A stretch of 64,000 nucleotides of DNA from Capra hircus (Eukaryota > Chordata > Mammalia > Artiodactyla > Bovidae), in NCBI RefSeq assembly GCF_001704415.2, contig NC_030817.1:50639550-50703549 (forward strand), read 5' to 3'. Under the pieces are notes generated by a model. It was not told the origin of the DNA and did not search any database. It was given only the letters and a program-made list of their open reading frames with translations. A program made the position numbers and the translations under genes. This document shows, one piece after another, positions 53,000 to 63,868 of this stretch. Numbering within the stretch: the first letter of the stretch is position 1; each line of letters opens with the position of its first letter.

Positions 53000-54284
53000 G
53001 TGTGCATGCTAGGACACTTCAGTTCAGTTCAAAGAGTCGTGTCCGACTCTTTGTGACACCATGAATCGCAGCACGCCAGGCCTCCCTGTCCATCACCAGC
53101 TCCTGGAGTTCACACAGACTCACATCCAATGAGTCAGTGATGCCATCCAGCCATCTCATCCTCTGTCAGCCCCTTCTCCTCCTGCCTGCAATCCCTCCCA
53201 GCATCAGAGTCTTTTCCAATGAGTCAACTCTTTGCATGAGGTGGCCAAAGTACTAGAATTTCAGCTTTAGCATCAGTCCTTCCAATGAACACCCAGGTCT
53301 CCTTTAGGATGGACTGGTTGAATTTCCTTGCAGTCCAAGGGACTCTCAAGCACCATTCTCTTCTCCAGCACCACAGTTCAAAATCATCAATTCTTTGGCA
53401 CTCAGCTTTTTTCACAGTCCAACTCTCACATCCAAAAATGACCACTGGAAAAACCATAGCCTTGACTAGATGGACCTTTGTTGGCAAACTAATCTCTCTG
53501 CTTTTTAATATGCTATCTAGGTTGGTCATAACTTTCCTTCCAAGGAGTAAGCGTCTCTTAATTTCATGGCTGCAATCACCATCTGCAGTGATTTTGGAGC
53601 CCCAAAAAATAAAGTCTGACACTGTTTCCACTGTTTCCCCATCTATTTCCCATGAAGTGATGGGACTGGATGCCATGATCTTCGTTTTCTGAATGTTGAG
53701 CTTTAAGCCAACTTTTTCACTCTCCTCTTTCACTTTCATCAAGAGGCTTTTTAGTTCCTCTTCACTTTCTGCCATAAGGGTGGTGTCATCTGCATATTTG
53801 AGGTTATTGATATTTCTCCTGGCAATCTTGATGCCAGCTTGTGTTTCTTCCAGTCCAGCGTTTCTCATGATGTACTCTGCATAGAAGTGAAATAAGCAGG
53901 GTGACAATATACAGCCTTGACGTACTCCTTTTCCTATTTGGAACCAGTCTGTTGTTCCATGTTCAGTTCTAACTGTTGCTTCCTGACCTGCATACAGATT
54001 TCTCAAGAGGCAGGTCAGGTGGTCTGGTATTCCCATCTCTTTCAGAATTTTCCACAGTTTATTGTGATCCACACAGTCAAAAGACACTTCAGTCGTGTCC
54101 AACTCTGTGTGGCCCTGTGAACTGTAGCCCTCCAGGCTCCTTTGTTCATGGGATTCTCCAGGCAAGAACACTGGAGTGGGATGCTGTGCCCTCCTCCAGG
54201 GGATCTTACCTACACAGGGATTGAACCTGCATCTCTTAAGTCTAACCTGCATTAGCAGATGGATTCTTTACCACTAGCACCAAT
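53000..54284 (-). mobile_element. Bov-tA SINE split by a BovB insertion
   Basis: The SINE's 3' tail lies at 53000-53022 (TGTGCATGCTAGGACACTTCAG). The rest lies at 54083-54284 (GACACTTCAGTCGTGTCC to TTACCACTAGCACC, complement of the tRNA-like head). GACACTTCAG is present at both junctions (53013-53022, 54083-54092). Removing the BovB restores the ordinary Bov-tA order, tail then CACTTCAGTCGTGTCC. Confidence 0.85.
53023..54082 (-). mobile_element. BovB LINE with intact RT catalytic loop, nested in Bov-tA
   Basis: 1.06 kb of BovB 3' end on the minus strand, open continuously from 54082 to 53224 (about 286 codons). It shows FDCVDHNKLWKIL, GIPDHLTCLLRNLYAGQE, GVRQGCILSPCLFHFYAEYI, the catalytic YADD (53796-53785), EEELKSLLMKVKEESEKVGL and KAMVFPVVIFGCESWTVKKA. 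A small insertion alters the WCWRR-LRVPW region. The frame is open upstream into the antisense of the adjacent Bov-tA, so a 342-codon chimeric frame exists (54252-53224). The endonuclease and N-terminal RT are missing, so autonomous activity is not expected. Confidence 0.97.
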
Positions 54285-55199
54285 ATAGTAACTCAACCAT
54301 CAATTCTCATTCTGTGGGATAAAGACACTGAGATTCACACTCATTAGCAACATCCTCAATCATGAAAGAGATATTCAAGCTTCCTTCACAAAATTTGTGT
54401 TTCAAGGCAAGACATTTAGCAGTTTTGTTCCAAGTGATGTATGTGTAAATCTTCTGTTTTTAACAGCGCTGCCTTACTTCATTTTTGTCACCCCACTCCC
54501 AGGCTTAGCCCAGTAGTTAGTCTGTGCCAGGGCCTGGGGTTGCATCATGAGAACAAGACACAGGTCTTGCCCTCAAGAAGGGTATAGCCTGAGGTAGACA
54601 GACAAACAGCAGGCAGTAATGATAGTAATAATTGCTCATATAACATGCTTCATTGCTTTTGGATAATCATTGAAATTCTTTGTGTTTCTAAGTTGTTTCA
54701 TAGCTAGCCCAATCAATAGAGCCAGAGTCAAAGAGGAAAATAAAGTAATACTGAGCTCCTATTTTGTGCATATGTGTGGGTTTTACACATATGTCATTTG
54801 AGGTGTCAGCAGCACGTCACCCCCATCCCCATGCTCAAAAGGGACAAGTAGTATATGTCCTTTTTTTGTGACAGGAGTCATTAAGACAGAAAAGTTAGCA
54901 ATAACTTTTAGCGCAGGGTCTTATAATGATTAAGAGGGGTCTGTCTTACACTGAAATCTTGCTCTTTCAACTGTACCACTTATGCTTGAATGATGTGCCC
55001 AAGTAAAGAGAAACAGGTTTCACCCACCTATTAAATGCCTGTGGCAATTCCAGAGGACTAGAGTGAGAATGTATTCAGTGAGGCACTCAGATGTAAGTCC
55101 AAGTCTGGGGCAGGTCTGGCAGTCGTGCTTAGGCTTTTATCAGAATGAGCCAGAAATGTTACCCCCCAAGCATCACCTAAGATGAAGTGAATGGTCTGT
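54285..55199. other. Unique DNA with one ancient-repeat patch
   Basis: 54490-54630 is a fragment of the unnamed repeat also at 43938 (AGTCTGTGCCAGGGCCTGGGG, ACACAGGTCTTGCCCTCAAGAAGGG). The rest is not recognised. Confidence 0.5.
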
Positions 55200-55418
55200 G
55201 GTGTCTTGGCAGTAGGGAGAAGTGGTTAATGGTACATTTGGCTTCAACAGACCTGGTCTGAGTTGTAAATCTGCCTTTTAAGTCTATGTGATTTTGAGCA
55301 AATTCCTCATCGGAAAAGTGGGAATTGCAATGACCTACCTTATAGGACTGCTGTATTAAATCAGATAATGTCTAAAAAGTGCCTATTAATATTAAGTGGA
55401 AATCCTGGCAGTGACTAT
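55200..55418 (+). mobile_element. MIR SINE
   Basis: GAAGTGGTTAATGGTACATTTGGC, CAGACCTGGTCTGAGTTGTAAATCTGCC, GTGATTTTGAGCAAATTCCTCATC and TTATAGGACTGCTGTATTAAATCAGATAATG match MIR in order. Confidence 0.9.
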
Positions 55419-56264
55419 TAGCTTCCTTTTTGTATTCTTTAGACATTTCCAAAGCTAGAGTGTGATGCTGTGGGATCAACTGGAAAGGCTCAATGCGGAG
55501 TGGACTTGAACATTAGACAGGTGACCTCTGAAGGGTTCAATGCACCACATCAACAGACCTGTGCACAGGTCTTTTGGAAGTTTGAGGACTCTTGCAGGCC
55601 ATCTCTAGGCTTTCTCAGTTTGTATCTCATAGTGCCTAGCAGAAAGTGCTACTAGTAATTGAATGGTTAAGAGCTTATAGTATCAATATAGCACTTTACT
55701 GGAAGTACAACCCCCAACTCCCCAGAATCACAGTTTATTAGGAGTCCCAGTTCCTTAGTATCTTGTGATACCTCTAAGAAGGTAGTCTGGCTGGGTATCC
55801 AAGGGGACTGTCCCTTGAGCGTGAAGTGAGCTCTCACTGTTTCTGTTTGTACTAGACTCTCACCCAGCAGAGGCCAACATCCTGACTCCAAAAGGATCCT
55901 TGCAGATGTTGACTTTCCCAATTCCCCCAGTCAGTTCTGGTTTCAGTGGCTCTTTCCATGCAAGCTACATGTGGGCTGTGCATGGACTGACAAGGAACCT
56001 CTATTCACCGCATCAGTTCTGAGACATCCAGGATGCCACTAGGGAGCCAGTTAATTAAAAGCATGGCTCAACAGCAAATATGTCCAAACAGTTGTTCTAT
56101 ATTTGAAAAAATAAAGTAGGTTTTGTTGCTGTTGTTGCAATTAGGTAAAATCAAGTTTTAAATCTTATTCTAATACTTTTGTCCACCCTCCATTGACATA
56201 TTTATTTTATTGTTTTTAGAGAGTAGCTTGTCTAAACAGAAATTATTACTTAGAGTGCTTTTCA
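55419..56264. other. Unique DNA, no gene recognised
   Basis: No repeat recognised. Frames at 55470-55655 (plus) and 55667-55921 (minus) lack motifs. Confidence 0.45.
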
Positions 56265-56536
56265 AAAAACTTTTTGTTTGATATCAGAGTATAGCCAATT
56301 AACAATGTTGTGACAGTTTCAGGTACAGAGTAAAGGGACTCAAGCCATACCTGTAAAGGTATCTATTCTCCCCCAGGCCCCTATCCCATCCAGGCTGCCA
56401 CATAACATTGAGCCGAGTTCCCTGTGTTATACAGCAGGTCCTTGGTAGTTATCCATTATAAATATAGCAGTGTGTACATGTCCATCCCAAACTCCCTAAC
56501 TATTCTTCCCCCCGCATCATTCCCCCTGGTAACCTA
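56265..56536 (-). mobile_element. Ruminant L1 3' UTR fragment
   Basis: The plus strand shows the complement of the L1 3' terminus: AGAGTATAGCCAATTAACAATGTTGTGACAG, GAGTTCCCTGTGTTATACAGCAGGTCC and TAGCAGTGTGTACATGTCCATCCC. Confidence 0.93.
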
Positions 56537-57360
56537 TTTAGAGTGCTTAACAGAAGCAATGTAATAACTGGCTTAAACAATCAGAAAATTCACTATTGCA
56601 TAGAGCTAGAATTCAGAAATAGGGTGGACTCCAGGATTGAGTCTGCAGCTCAGTAAAGTCATTGAGGAGCCCATTTCTCTGGGCATCTTAGCTCCACCAA
56701 CCTCTATGTGTCAGCTTTGCACTCATGCTAACTCCTCTCAGTCAGAAAACTCAAAGGAAGAGAAAGATATTGTTTATCTCATGCTCGTGTATTTCTACCT
56801 CATCAGCTGGCAAATTTCCCCTTACATATTATCGGCCAGGATTGGGTCCCGGCTCATTCCCAAACAAATTTCTGGCAAGAGGGATGGGATGACCACAACT
56901 GGCCTAAATGAATACTTCAGGGTGGGATGGGTGTTGGGTCAGGAAGTCATGGGCACTATTTCAAGCATGGAGTTTCAGGTTGGTGCCCACTCCAGTACCA
57001 TGAAAGCAATAGGGTTCTTAGCACACGGCTGAGAGTAATGGCAGAAAAGAATTACACTTTACCATTCAAACTTGTTTAACTTTGCTGCTGCATTGAGCTT
57101 CCCCAACAACATAGTCTAGCTAATCACAAATAGACAAATTTTAAGGACTCTACACTGTCTGTAAACTCATGATGCCCATCAATGCTATAGCACAAAAGAA
57201 GGAACCCAGGAGTGGCCCAAAGCCCAGCTCTGCAGTTTGGCAGGTCCACTGAGCCTGTCGTCCATATCCCTTCCTGAAGTCAGGATGGATGGTTAGTGCA
57301 GGGCTGGCTCTCTCAACCCAGCTCACGCAGAGAGAGGAATTCCCAAGTTGCATTTGTCTG
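56537..57360. other. Unassigned; possible old dispersed repeat
   Basis: 56560-57010 (CTGGCTTAAACAATCAGAAAATTCAC, ATAGAGCTAGAATTCAG) faintly resembles an old LTR or DNA repeat that carries GGCTTAAACAACAGAAA-type sequence. The 131-codon frame at 56637-57032 has no motif. No gene. Confidence 0.35.
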
Positions 57361-58529
57361 GGCAGGCCTTTCTGCTTTCCACGGCGTTGTTACCCACTGA
57401 TTAGCTCTGAATATTGAATGAGGCCGAGACAACATCACTATGGTCATTGGAATAATAAAATCGAGTCATTCCATCATTTCACTTTTCCTTTGAGGGGAAA
57501 AAAGCTTGGAATACAAGGCCCATCAAGGCCTTTCCTGTTTCTGATGTCTCTATCACAGACTTGGCTCCAAAGGTTAAATGTTTTGGATTACAAAATGTAC
57601 ATTATATGAGGGTCTTCCTATAAATCAACAAGGCAGGTATGTTAAACACAGAAAAATATCTACAGCTGTTCTCTTACTCATCCTGCTTGTTATTTAACTC
57701 AGCCTGGGCCCTAAGGAACATTTTTAGTTGTACTGTCAACAGTTTCAAAACAAAGAAGAAACTGCAACTGGCAAATGAGGAACCCAGCTGGCCCTCTGTT
57801 TAGGCTCCCACTGCATATACTTTAATCCTGACACCTGCAAGCTATTTAATCAGGATTTACAATTGAACATGAAGGATGAGGGGTCCGCAGGGCTGTGTTC
57901 TTCGTGTTTGGATTGCAAATGATGGAGAAAAACTTTGTTATCGGATGTTGTAGTTATTTGAAGTTGGGTGCCCTCTAACCCACGGGGAACTCGGCATCAT
58001 TTATCACTCCCCAGAAAAAACTCAGCTCAGGCAGACGCTGCCCCTCACAGCCTAACATTCTATTTTTGCTTCTCCTGTATTCTAGAGTAAACAAACTAGG
58101 AATTTATGAACAATGAGAAAAATAATTTCCGGAGGACAGATGGCAAGAGAAAGTTCTAAGTGAAATAAGGAAAGCAAGTCTGGAATTTGACAAAGCAACA
58201 AGCAGACAAGGGCATTTGCGTACAACATGGTCAAGGCCTGCAGTGTACAAAGAGTTCTCTACTCACAAACGTACCCTTTCATGGAAAAGAGCAAAGTCTT
58301 GAGCCAGAGTGAAAGTATGGCCATTCTGCCCAATGCTTCAGATAGAATTTAAGGTTGCTTGTAAATGCACAAAGTTCCTGTACATATAAAGAGAATGCAC
58401 TAATTCTGGACTTAGAAAAATTCCCTTGGGACTAGCACTTTAGAATGGAAACTCCCTGTTAGTTAAGAATCTTCTAAAATAGAGTGACTGAGACAAGTCC
58501 AGAGGAATGGCTATGATCAATACTTATTG
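57361..58529. other. Repeat-free DNA; candidate conserved non-coding element
   Basis: I recognise no mobile element across about 1.1 kb. The part 57400-58200 has homeobox-type TAAT/ATTA cores, CATTCCA, TGTTATTTAAC and CAGCTG sites but no open frame of note. Conservation is unknown. Confidence 0.3.
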
Positions 58530-58765
58530 GGTCCCCATTGGCCTGAGTGGTTTGTAGGTGGACAAAGAAACAGAAGACATAGGTCCTGCCCTCATTGAGC
58601 TTCCAGTCTACTTGAGGGGAGAAAAAGACCCCCACTGAAATAATAATAGGATAGACTGATGTGCAATAGAAAGAATTTCAGAGAAGGGATGATTACTGTC
58701 CCCTGGAGTAGTCAAAGAAAACTTTCTGAAGAACTTGGAGGTCTGAGTTAAAAATGTAAGTGGCT
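58530..58765 (+). mobile_element. Ancient dispersed repeat fragment (unnamed)
   Basis: GGTCCTGCCCTCATTGAGCTTCCAGTCTAC, then ATGATTACTGTCCCCTGG and AAACTTTCTGAAGAACTTGGAGGTCTGAG. It belongs with the repeats at 10225 and 43938. Confidence 0.65.
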
Positions 58766-59541
58766 GAGGCAATGGTTCTCAACATATTTTAGCACAAAGT
58801 ACCCTCAATGATAGTTCCCCAACATGTACATTTAGAACCTATTCGCTGAGAAATACTTAACAAAAAACTATGAATTTGTTACCATTGAAAGATGTTTGTA
58901 TTTTTTCACCATAGCAGTATTTACATGTTTTTGAAAAACAGTACACATAGGTGTGATGTATTGTCAATGTACAAGATATGGTTTCCATGTGGCCTCATAT
59001 CTCTTCCTTGTAATAGTTCTGCTATTTCAGCCCAGTGGTCTGATGTCTACAGGTTAGTAAACACTGGCTTAGACTAACATGTTTGAGTGCTTATGAAACT
59101 GCCCTCAGAGCATATGCCTAATAAAATTGGACAGATGGCCCTCTGTTGATGCCTTCAAAAATACTTCAGGAGCAGCGGGGGACTTGGGTGTGGCTTTAGT
59201 GGCAACCTTCCTTCAACATCTCTGCTGGCAATTCAGTACCTTGAATGAGTGCTCTCTCCTTAGCCCCTGCTGCAACGTGCCTAGGTTGGTGAGTGGCTTA
59301 CGTTCATAGGGATCTAGCATCAAGGTTAGAGGTGATGGGCCACATTATGCGTTGCCTTTTACTGGACCCAGACCAGCTCAGGTAGAAAATTCCTCACATG
59401 TCAACAACCCATGTGTCTTTTAAAGACCAGAGAACTAGATTTAACAATATCTCTCAGAAATTCCTTGTCCCAGTGAATAAAGAACACACTTTTCTTCACA
59501 TTCAAGTATAATCTGCTTGCTTTTTTGGGTAAATATCCAAA
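58766..59541. other. Unassigned DNA
   Basis: 58775-58870 (GGTTCTCAACATATTTTAGCAC) may be a worn hAT MITE. The rest is not recognised. Confidence 0.4.
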
Positions 59542-59663
59542 ACATGAAAGTGAAAGTGAAGTCACTCAGTCATGTCCGACTCTTTGCGACCCCATGGACT
59601 GCAGCCCACCAGGCTCCTCCGTCCATGGGGTTCTCCAGGCAAGATACTGGAGTGGGGTGCCAT
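59542..59663 (-). mobile_element. Bov-A monomer SINE fragment
   Basis: GAAAGTGAAAGTGAAGTCACTCAGTCATGTCCGACTC, CCCATGGACTGCAGCCCACC and GGTTCTCCAGGCAAGATACTGG, ending at GGGGTGCCATA. It lacks the tRNA-like head. Confidence 0.95.
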
Positions 59664-59694
59664 AGGAAAGCAGATAAACTCAGTCAGTATTCTG

Positions 59695-60035
59695 TTGTGA
59701 TCATTTTGGCATGTGTCCTTAACAGTTTATTTTTAATGTATGCATTTACATATATGCACAAATATTTTTACAAAACTGGAATCATTCTGCACCTGCCATT
59801 CTATACTCTGATTTTTTCCAGGTAGTGTGTTGTGTCTAGTTCCCTTGTCCATACACGTTTTCTACATCCTGACTTTTTAATGACTATATAATATTTGATC
59901 ATGTCACTTTTCCAATCATTATTTAATTAATCCTTTTTTTTTTTTTGGTTAAACATTTAGTTTGCTTCCATTTTTTTCTAAACCTCCAAACAATGTGGTG
60001 ATGAATATATTTATAAAAATCTTTATGCTTACTGC
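59695..60035 (-). mobile_element. L1ME/HAL1-like 3' fragment
   Basis: Complement blocks of old L1/HAL1: ATATATGCACAAATATTTTTACAAAACTGGAATC, GACTATATAATATTTGATCATG, a T run, TTAAACATTTAGTTTGCTTCC and CAATGTGGTGATGAATAT. Confidence 0.7.
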
Positions 60036-60591
60036 AAAGAAAATGCAACTTCAATTTGATTAAGTATCTTGAATTCTATAGTTTACTCCCAGATTTTACC
60101 ATCTCATTTTGGCATTTTCTACCAGTTTCAGACTCAGTTTGGGATCTCTGCATTTAGCTATTGGTCGAAGTCCACAGAATACAAAGCAGTGAGGCGGTTT
60201 CTTTCCAGATGAGTTGGGAGAATCAGAGAAGTATAAGCCTTATTCTCACCCTACTCTTCCTGGAGGCTGAAGAGGTAGATCACCTTACAACAATTTAAGT
60301 GTTGTAAGGTGTGGATGGGAGAGGAATTTGAAGTAGAAAGTCCCCGCTTGGACAGCAAGGAAAGCTCAGGGCAGGACACAGTATGTAAACTCTTGCTTAG
60401 AAGAGGAAGCTTGAGCTGGGCTCACCATGGAAGGCTACTTTCCTACCCAGTGGCAGTGGGGTTGGAGCCCAAAAATGTGATGGTGCTTTTCTCACTTCTG
60501 CATCTTTCTTGTATAGCTTTCCTCACTACAGAGCTGATATTTTATGGCAAGCATTATTGAAGAAAAATTATTCCTGTTACTTGCTAAAGGA
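60036..60591. other. Unassigned DNA
   Basis: TTGTAAGGTG and CACCTTACAA form an inverted repeat near 60283-60310. No gene or named repeat. Confidence 0.45.
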
Positions 60592-60690
60592 ATAGAAATG
60601 CAGACATAAAGAACACACTTTGGACACAGTGGGGAAAGGAGAAGGTGGGATGAATTCAGAGAGCAGCATTGAAACATACATGATATCAAA
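60592..60690 (+). mobile_element. Ruminant L1 3' UTR fragment
   Basis: GAAATGCAGACATAAAGAACACACTTTGGAC, GGTGGGATGAATTCAGAGAGCAGCATTGAAAC and ATACATGATATC align with the L1 3' UTR at 22610-22700. Confidence 0.75.
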
Positions 60691-61770
60691 GATCAGACCA
60701 AGAGTGGGAGATTTATATTAAACTAACTTAGCAGGATTCTTGTTATGAAATAAGCAGGCCAAGGACAGAGCCCAAGGTCTGAGCCTAGTTGGAAAGAGGA
60801 TTCAGAGGAGCATGATTCAAGGAGTCTTTGTCAACAGCTGTTTCCTGAAGTGTCTAATCTCTCATTGTGATGTTTCTCAGTTTTTCCCCCATGGAAATAA
60901 TGTGAACTCCACTTTTAGGAAGACGTTTCCGCTTGATGCTTTGCAGTTCCCTTTTCTCTTTCTGTTTCTCTGCTCTGCTCTCTCCTCTCCTCACCCCATC
61001 ACTTCTTCCTATCCTACCACCTCCCAAACCTGGGCCTCTTACCCACGCCCTTGGCCTCTCATACCCATTTCCCTTTTCTTACACATCTTTAAGCACAGAC
61101 TTCACAGAGTCATTCTCTCAGTCTATCACAGTGCTTCTTTCTCTGGCACCTCTGGTGGAGGGAAGCATCAATGTCTGATAAATCATGGATCTCAATGACT
61201 CTGCCTTCCCTGTGGCATCTCCCCTCTTAATCTTACATACCTGACCCATTAATTTATTCTCAGCCTTCAATTTAGAAAATTTGTTTAGAAGATGTGTTAA
61301 TCAACTTAGAAGATTGGTTAATCTCACTACATTACACGGTCAGATTTAGTAAGACAATTTGTTTCTAAAAGAGCACTTTGAGAGTAAAATGAGGTACTAC
61401 TATTAACCTCACTGCATAAGTTGAGACTGTCTCCAGTAAACCCAGTTATACGATTAATTTTGCCCTTACTTTCATCCCTAGTCTCTGCAAGTTCACCATC
61501 AAATAGAGTCAAGAACAAATTATCATCCTAAGAATTTTAAGAACAAAATTTTGAAATTTTTATTAATCAGTTAGAGATGTTGGGCTAAATCAGGTCAGCA
61601 TTGGGCTACCAATGAAGAAAGGTTTGGTCAAACAAACAGCGTAATACAGACTTATAGAAGAACCTGGGTAACATGGTTATATAGTGATCTAAGCAGATGG
61701 TCAAATGATTTTCAGGCTTAATAACCGTTATCATTTAAGTTTTCTAATTTTATTTTTCTTTTCTATTTCA
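60691..61770. other. Unique DNA, no gene recognised
   Basis: A C/T-rich run at 60945-61090 produces overlapping open frames in two plus-strand phases. I regard these as composition artefacts. Nothing else recognised. Confidence 0.45.
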
Positions 61771-62052
61771 GAGAAGGCAATGGCACCCCACTCCAGTACT
61801 CTAGCCTGGAAAATCCCATGGATGGAGGAGCCTGGTGGGCTGCAGTCCATGGGGTCGCTAAGAGTTGAACACGACTGAGGGACATCACTTTCACTTTTCA
61901 CTTTCATGCACTGGAGAAGGAAATGGCAACCCACTCCAGTGTTCTTGCCTGGAGAATCCCAGGGACAGGGGAGCCTGGTGGGCTGCCGTCTGTGGGGTCG
62001 CACAGAGTCGGACACGACTGAAGCGACTTAGCAGCAGCAGCAGCAGCAGCAG
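61771..62052 (+). mobile_element. Bov-A2 dimeric SINE
   Basis: Two monomers: AGAGAAGGCAATGGCACCCCACTCC to GTTGAACACGACTGAGGGAC, then ACTGGAGAAGGAAATGGCAACC to GGACACGACTGAAGCGACTTAG. The tail is seven AGC-type units. It is close to consensus, so probably one of the younger insertions here. Confidence 0.98.
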
Positions 62053-62102
62053 TTGGTCTGTTGCCCAAATAGATTCAGTTTTAAAATAATCCATCTCAAC
62101 TA

Positions 62103-62181
62103 CTGGATTGGCCCAAAAGTTTGTTCAGGTTTTTCCATAAGATCTTTAGGAAAAATCCAAACAAACTTTTTTGGCCAGTGC
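62103..62181 (+). mobile_element. Ruminant mariner-type MITE (near-palindromic)
   Basis: A 79-bp near-palindrome between TA dinucleotides (62101-62102, 62182-62183). The left arm CTGGATTGGCCCAAAAGTTTGTTC pairs with the right arm ending CAAACTTTTTTGGCCAGTGC. Same family as 39771-39850. Confidence 0.93.
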
Positions 62182-62183
62182 TA

Positions 62184-63204
62184 TTCTATGGCTATTGAGG
62201 TATATTTATGGAAATTGGTCACTGATGATTAAGAATTATTTAGGGCCTCTCAAAATAGGTGTGACTATGGTAGCCCTAATTTAAGACAAAATTAAAGAAA
62301 TGTAACTATTTTCAAGAAGATATTAGTTTCCTTTGGCTTCCTTTTATGAAAAAACTTCCCATACATCAAGCATATTCTAAAATATGTTATTTTTCTCTTA
62401 TCTCTTTTATTTTGACATTTACATGATGACTACTCCTTCAAAATATTCACCCAGCCTACAAGCAGGAAGTTTTGATACATCAAAGATTGTAGAAGAAATG
62501 GAAAAATGTTGCTAAATAATTACTTTCCCAAAATACACCAGATTGACAATTTGCCAAATTTAAGCATCAAAAAAAAAAAAAAAAACCCCACAAAAACTCT
62601 ATAGAATTCCTACTGAGAAAAGCAAATATGAAAACATTTGAAAACTCATTTTAAAAAATCATAATTCTAAAGTAAAAAATTGACAAAGCTTTAAAAAATC
62701 TATAGACCAATTTTGCATGTTATTAAACATGTAAAAATCCTGTCTAGTTTTATGGTAAAAATAATACACAGAATGTTTATTTTGTTACCCAGGAATTCAT
62801 GGATGGTATGCAGTGGGGAAATCCAGAAATATAAATTATACAGTAATAGGTCAAAGACTAAAGCATTTGCTCAATATATCTGCTCATACATTAGTTCAAT
62901 ATGATCAATAGGCATAATAACTGAATATCCTTTCTGTTTAAAAATTGTCAATAAACTTGGTATAGAATGATATTTAATACAACTTTAAACTTACAGATAC
63001 ACATACACACATACCCCTCTCTTCCAAATCAATAGTCATGCAGCATCATTCTTAACCATGAAATACTAGAGGCAATCTCATTAAAATAGATGTACTATCA
63101 CAGCTATCAATACCTACAGCATTATCAATTCCTAGGCAATACTGTAAGTCAAAACAGAAAAAAAATAAGTATTGCTATTTGAAAGTACTGTGATTCATAT
63201 AGAC
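62184..63204. other. Unique AT-rich DNA, no gene recognised
   Basis: Very AT-rich. A 17-base A run lies near 62569-62585. No coding frame or named repeat. Confidence 0.5.
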
Positions 63205-63420
63205 CAGAGGTGGGCAAACTATGGACTAAGGGCCAAATCTAGCCAGTGGGCTGCTTTTGTAAGTAAAGTTTTATTGGAATGTAACTAAGCCCTTTCATTT
63301 ACATGTTGTCTGATGGTTGCCTGTGAACTATAACAGCAGAGTTGAATAGTTGTGACAGAGACAATATGGCTCACAAAGTCTAAAATATTTACTATCTAGC
63401 CCTTTACAGAAAAGAATCTG
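63205..63420 (-). mobile_element. hAT-Charlie-like MITE
   Basis: It starts CAGAGGTGGGCAAACTATGG and contains AAGTAAAGTTTTATTGGAATGTAAC, TTGTGACAGAGACAATATGGC and TAAAATATTTACTATCTAGCCCTTTACAG. It is the reverse orientation of the element at 40477-40657. Confidence 0.88.
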
Positions 63421-63673
63421 GAGTACTCCCTAAAATCAATTAAGGAATCATTATGGTGGCCAGATATAAAATATACCAAATATAGTTATATAATATACCA
63501 AGAATAATAAGTTATATAAAATAAAAGCCCACCCAAAACAGCATATTTAAACACACAATAGGCAAGCTCTATCTGAAGAAAATCATCCAGTTTTAAATAA
63601 AAATCCTAAAGGAATGTGCAAATATAGAATGTAGCATATTCTTGAACTGGAAAATTGAACAGCATATATATCA
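63421..63673. other. Unassigned AT-rich DNA
   Basis: Nothing recognised. Confidence 0.45.
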
Positions 63674-63868
63674 TGTGCTGTGCTTAGTCATTCAGTCATG
63701 TTCGACTCTTTGCGACCCCATGGACTGTAGCCTGCCTGGCTCCTCTGTCCATGGAATTCTCCATGTAAGAATACTGGAGTGGGTTGCCATGCCCTTCTCC
63801 AAGGGATCTTCCCAACCCAGGTCTCTTGCAGGTAGATTCTTTACCACCTGGGCTGCCAGGGAAGCTCA
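63674..63868 (-). mobile_element. Bov-tA SINE
   Basis: CTTAGTCATTCAGTCATGTTCGACTC and GACTGTAGCCTGCCTGGC lead to the complement of the head (TTTACCACCTGGGCTGCCAGGGAAGC). A small deletion removes part of the B-box region. Confidence 0.96.

Noticed and set aside
56637..57032. 131-codon frame
   Set aside because: No recognisable domain or splice context, and the region may be an old repeat.
60812..61198. 128-codon Ser/Pro/Phe-rich frame
   Set aside because: It crosses a C/T-rich run that is open in two phases. Composition artefact.
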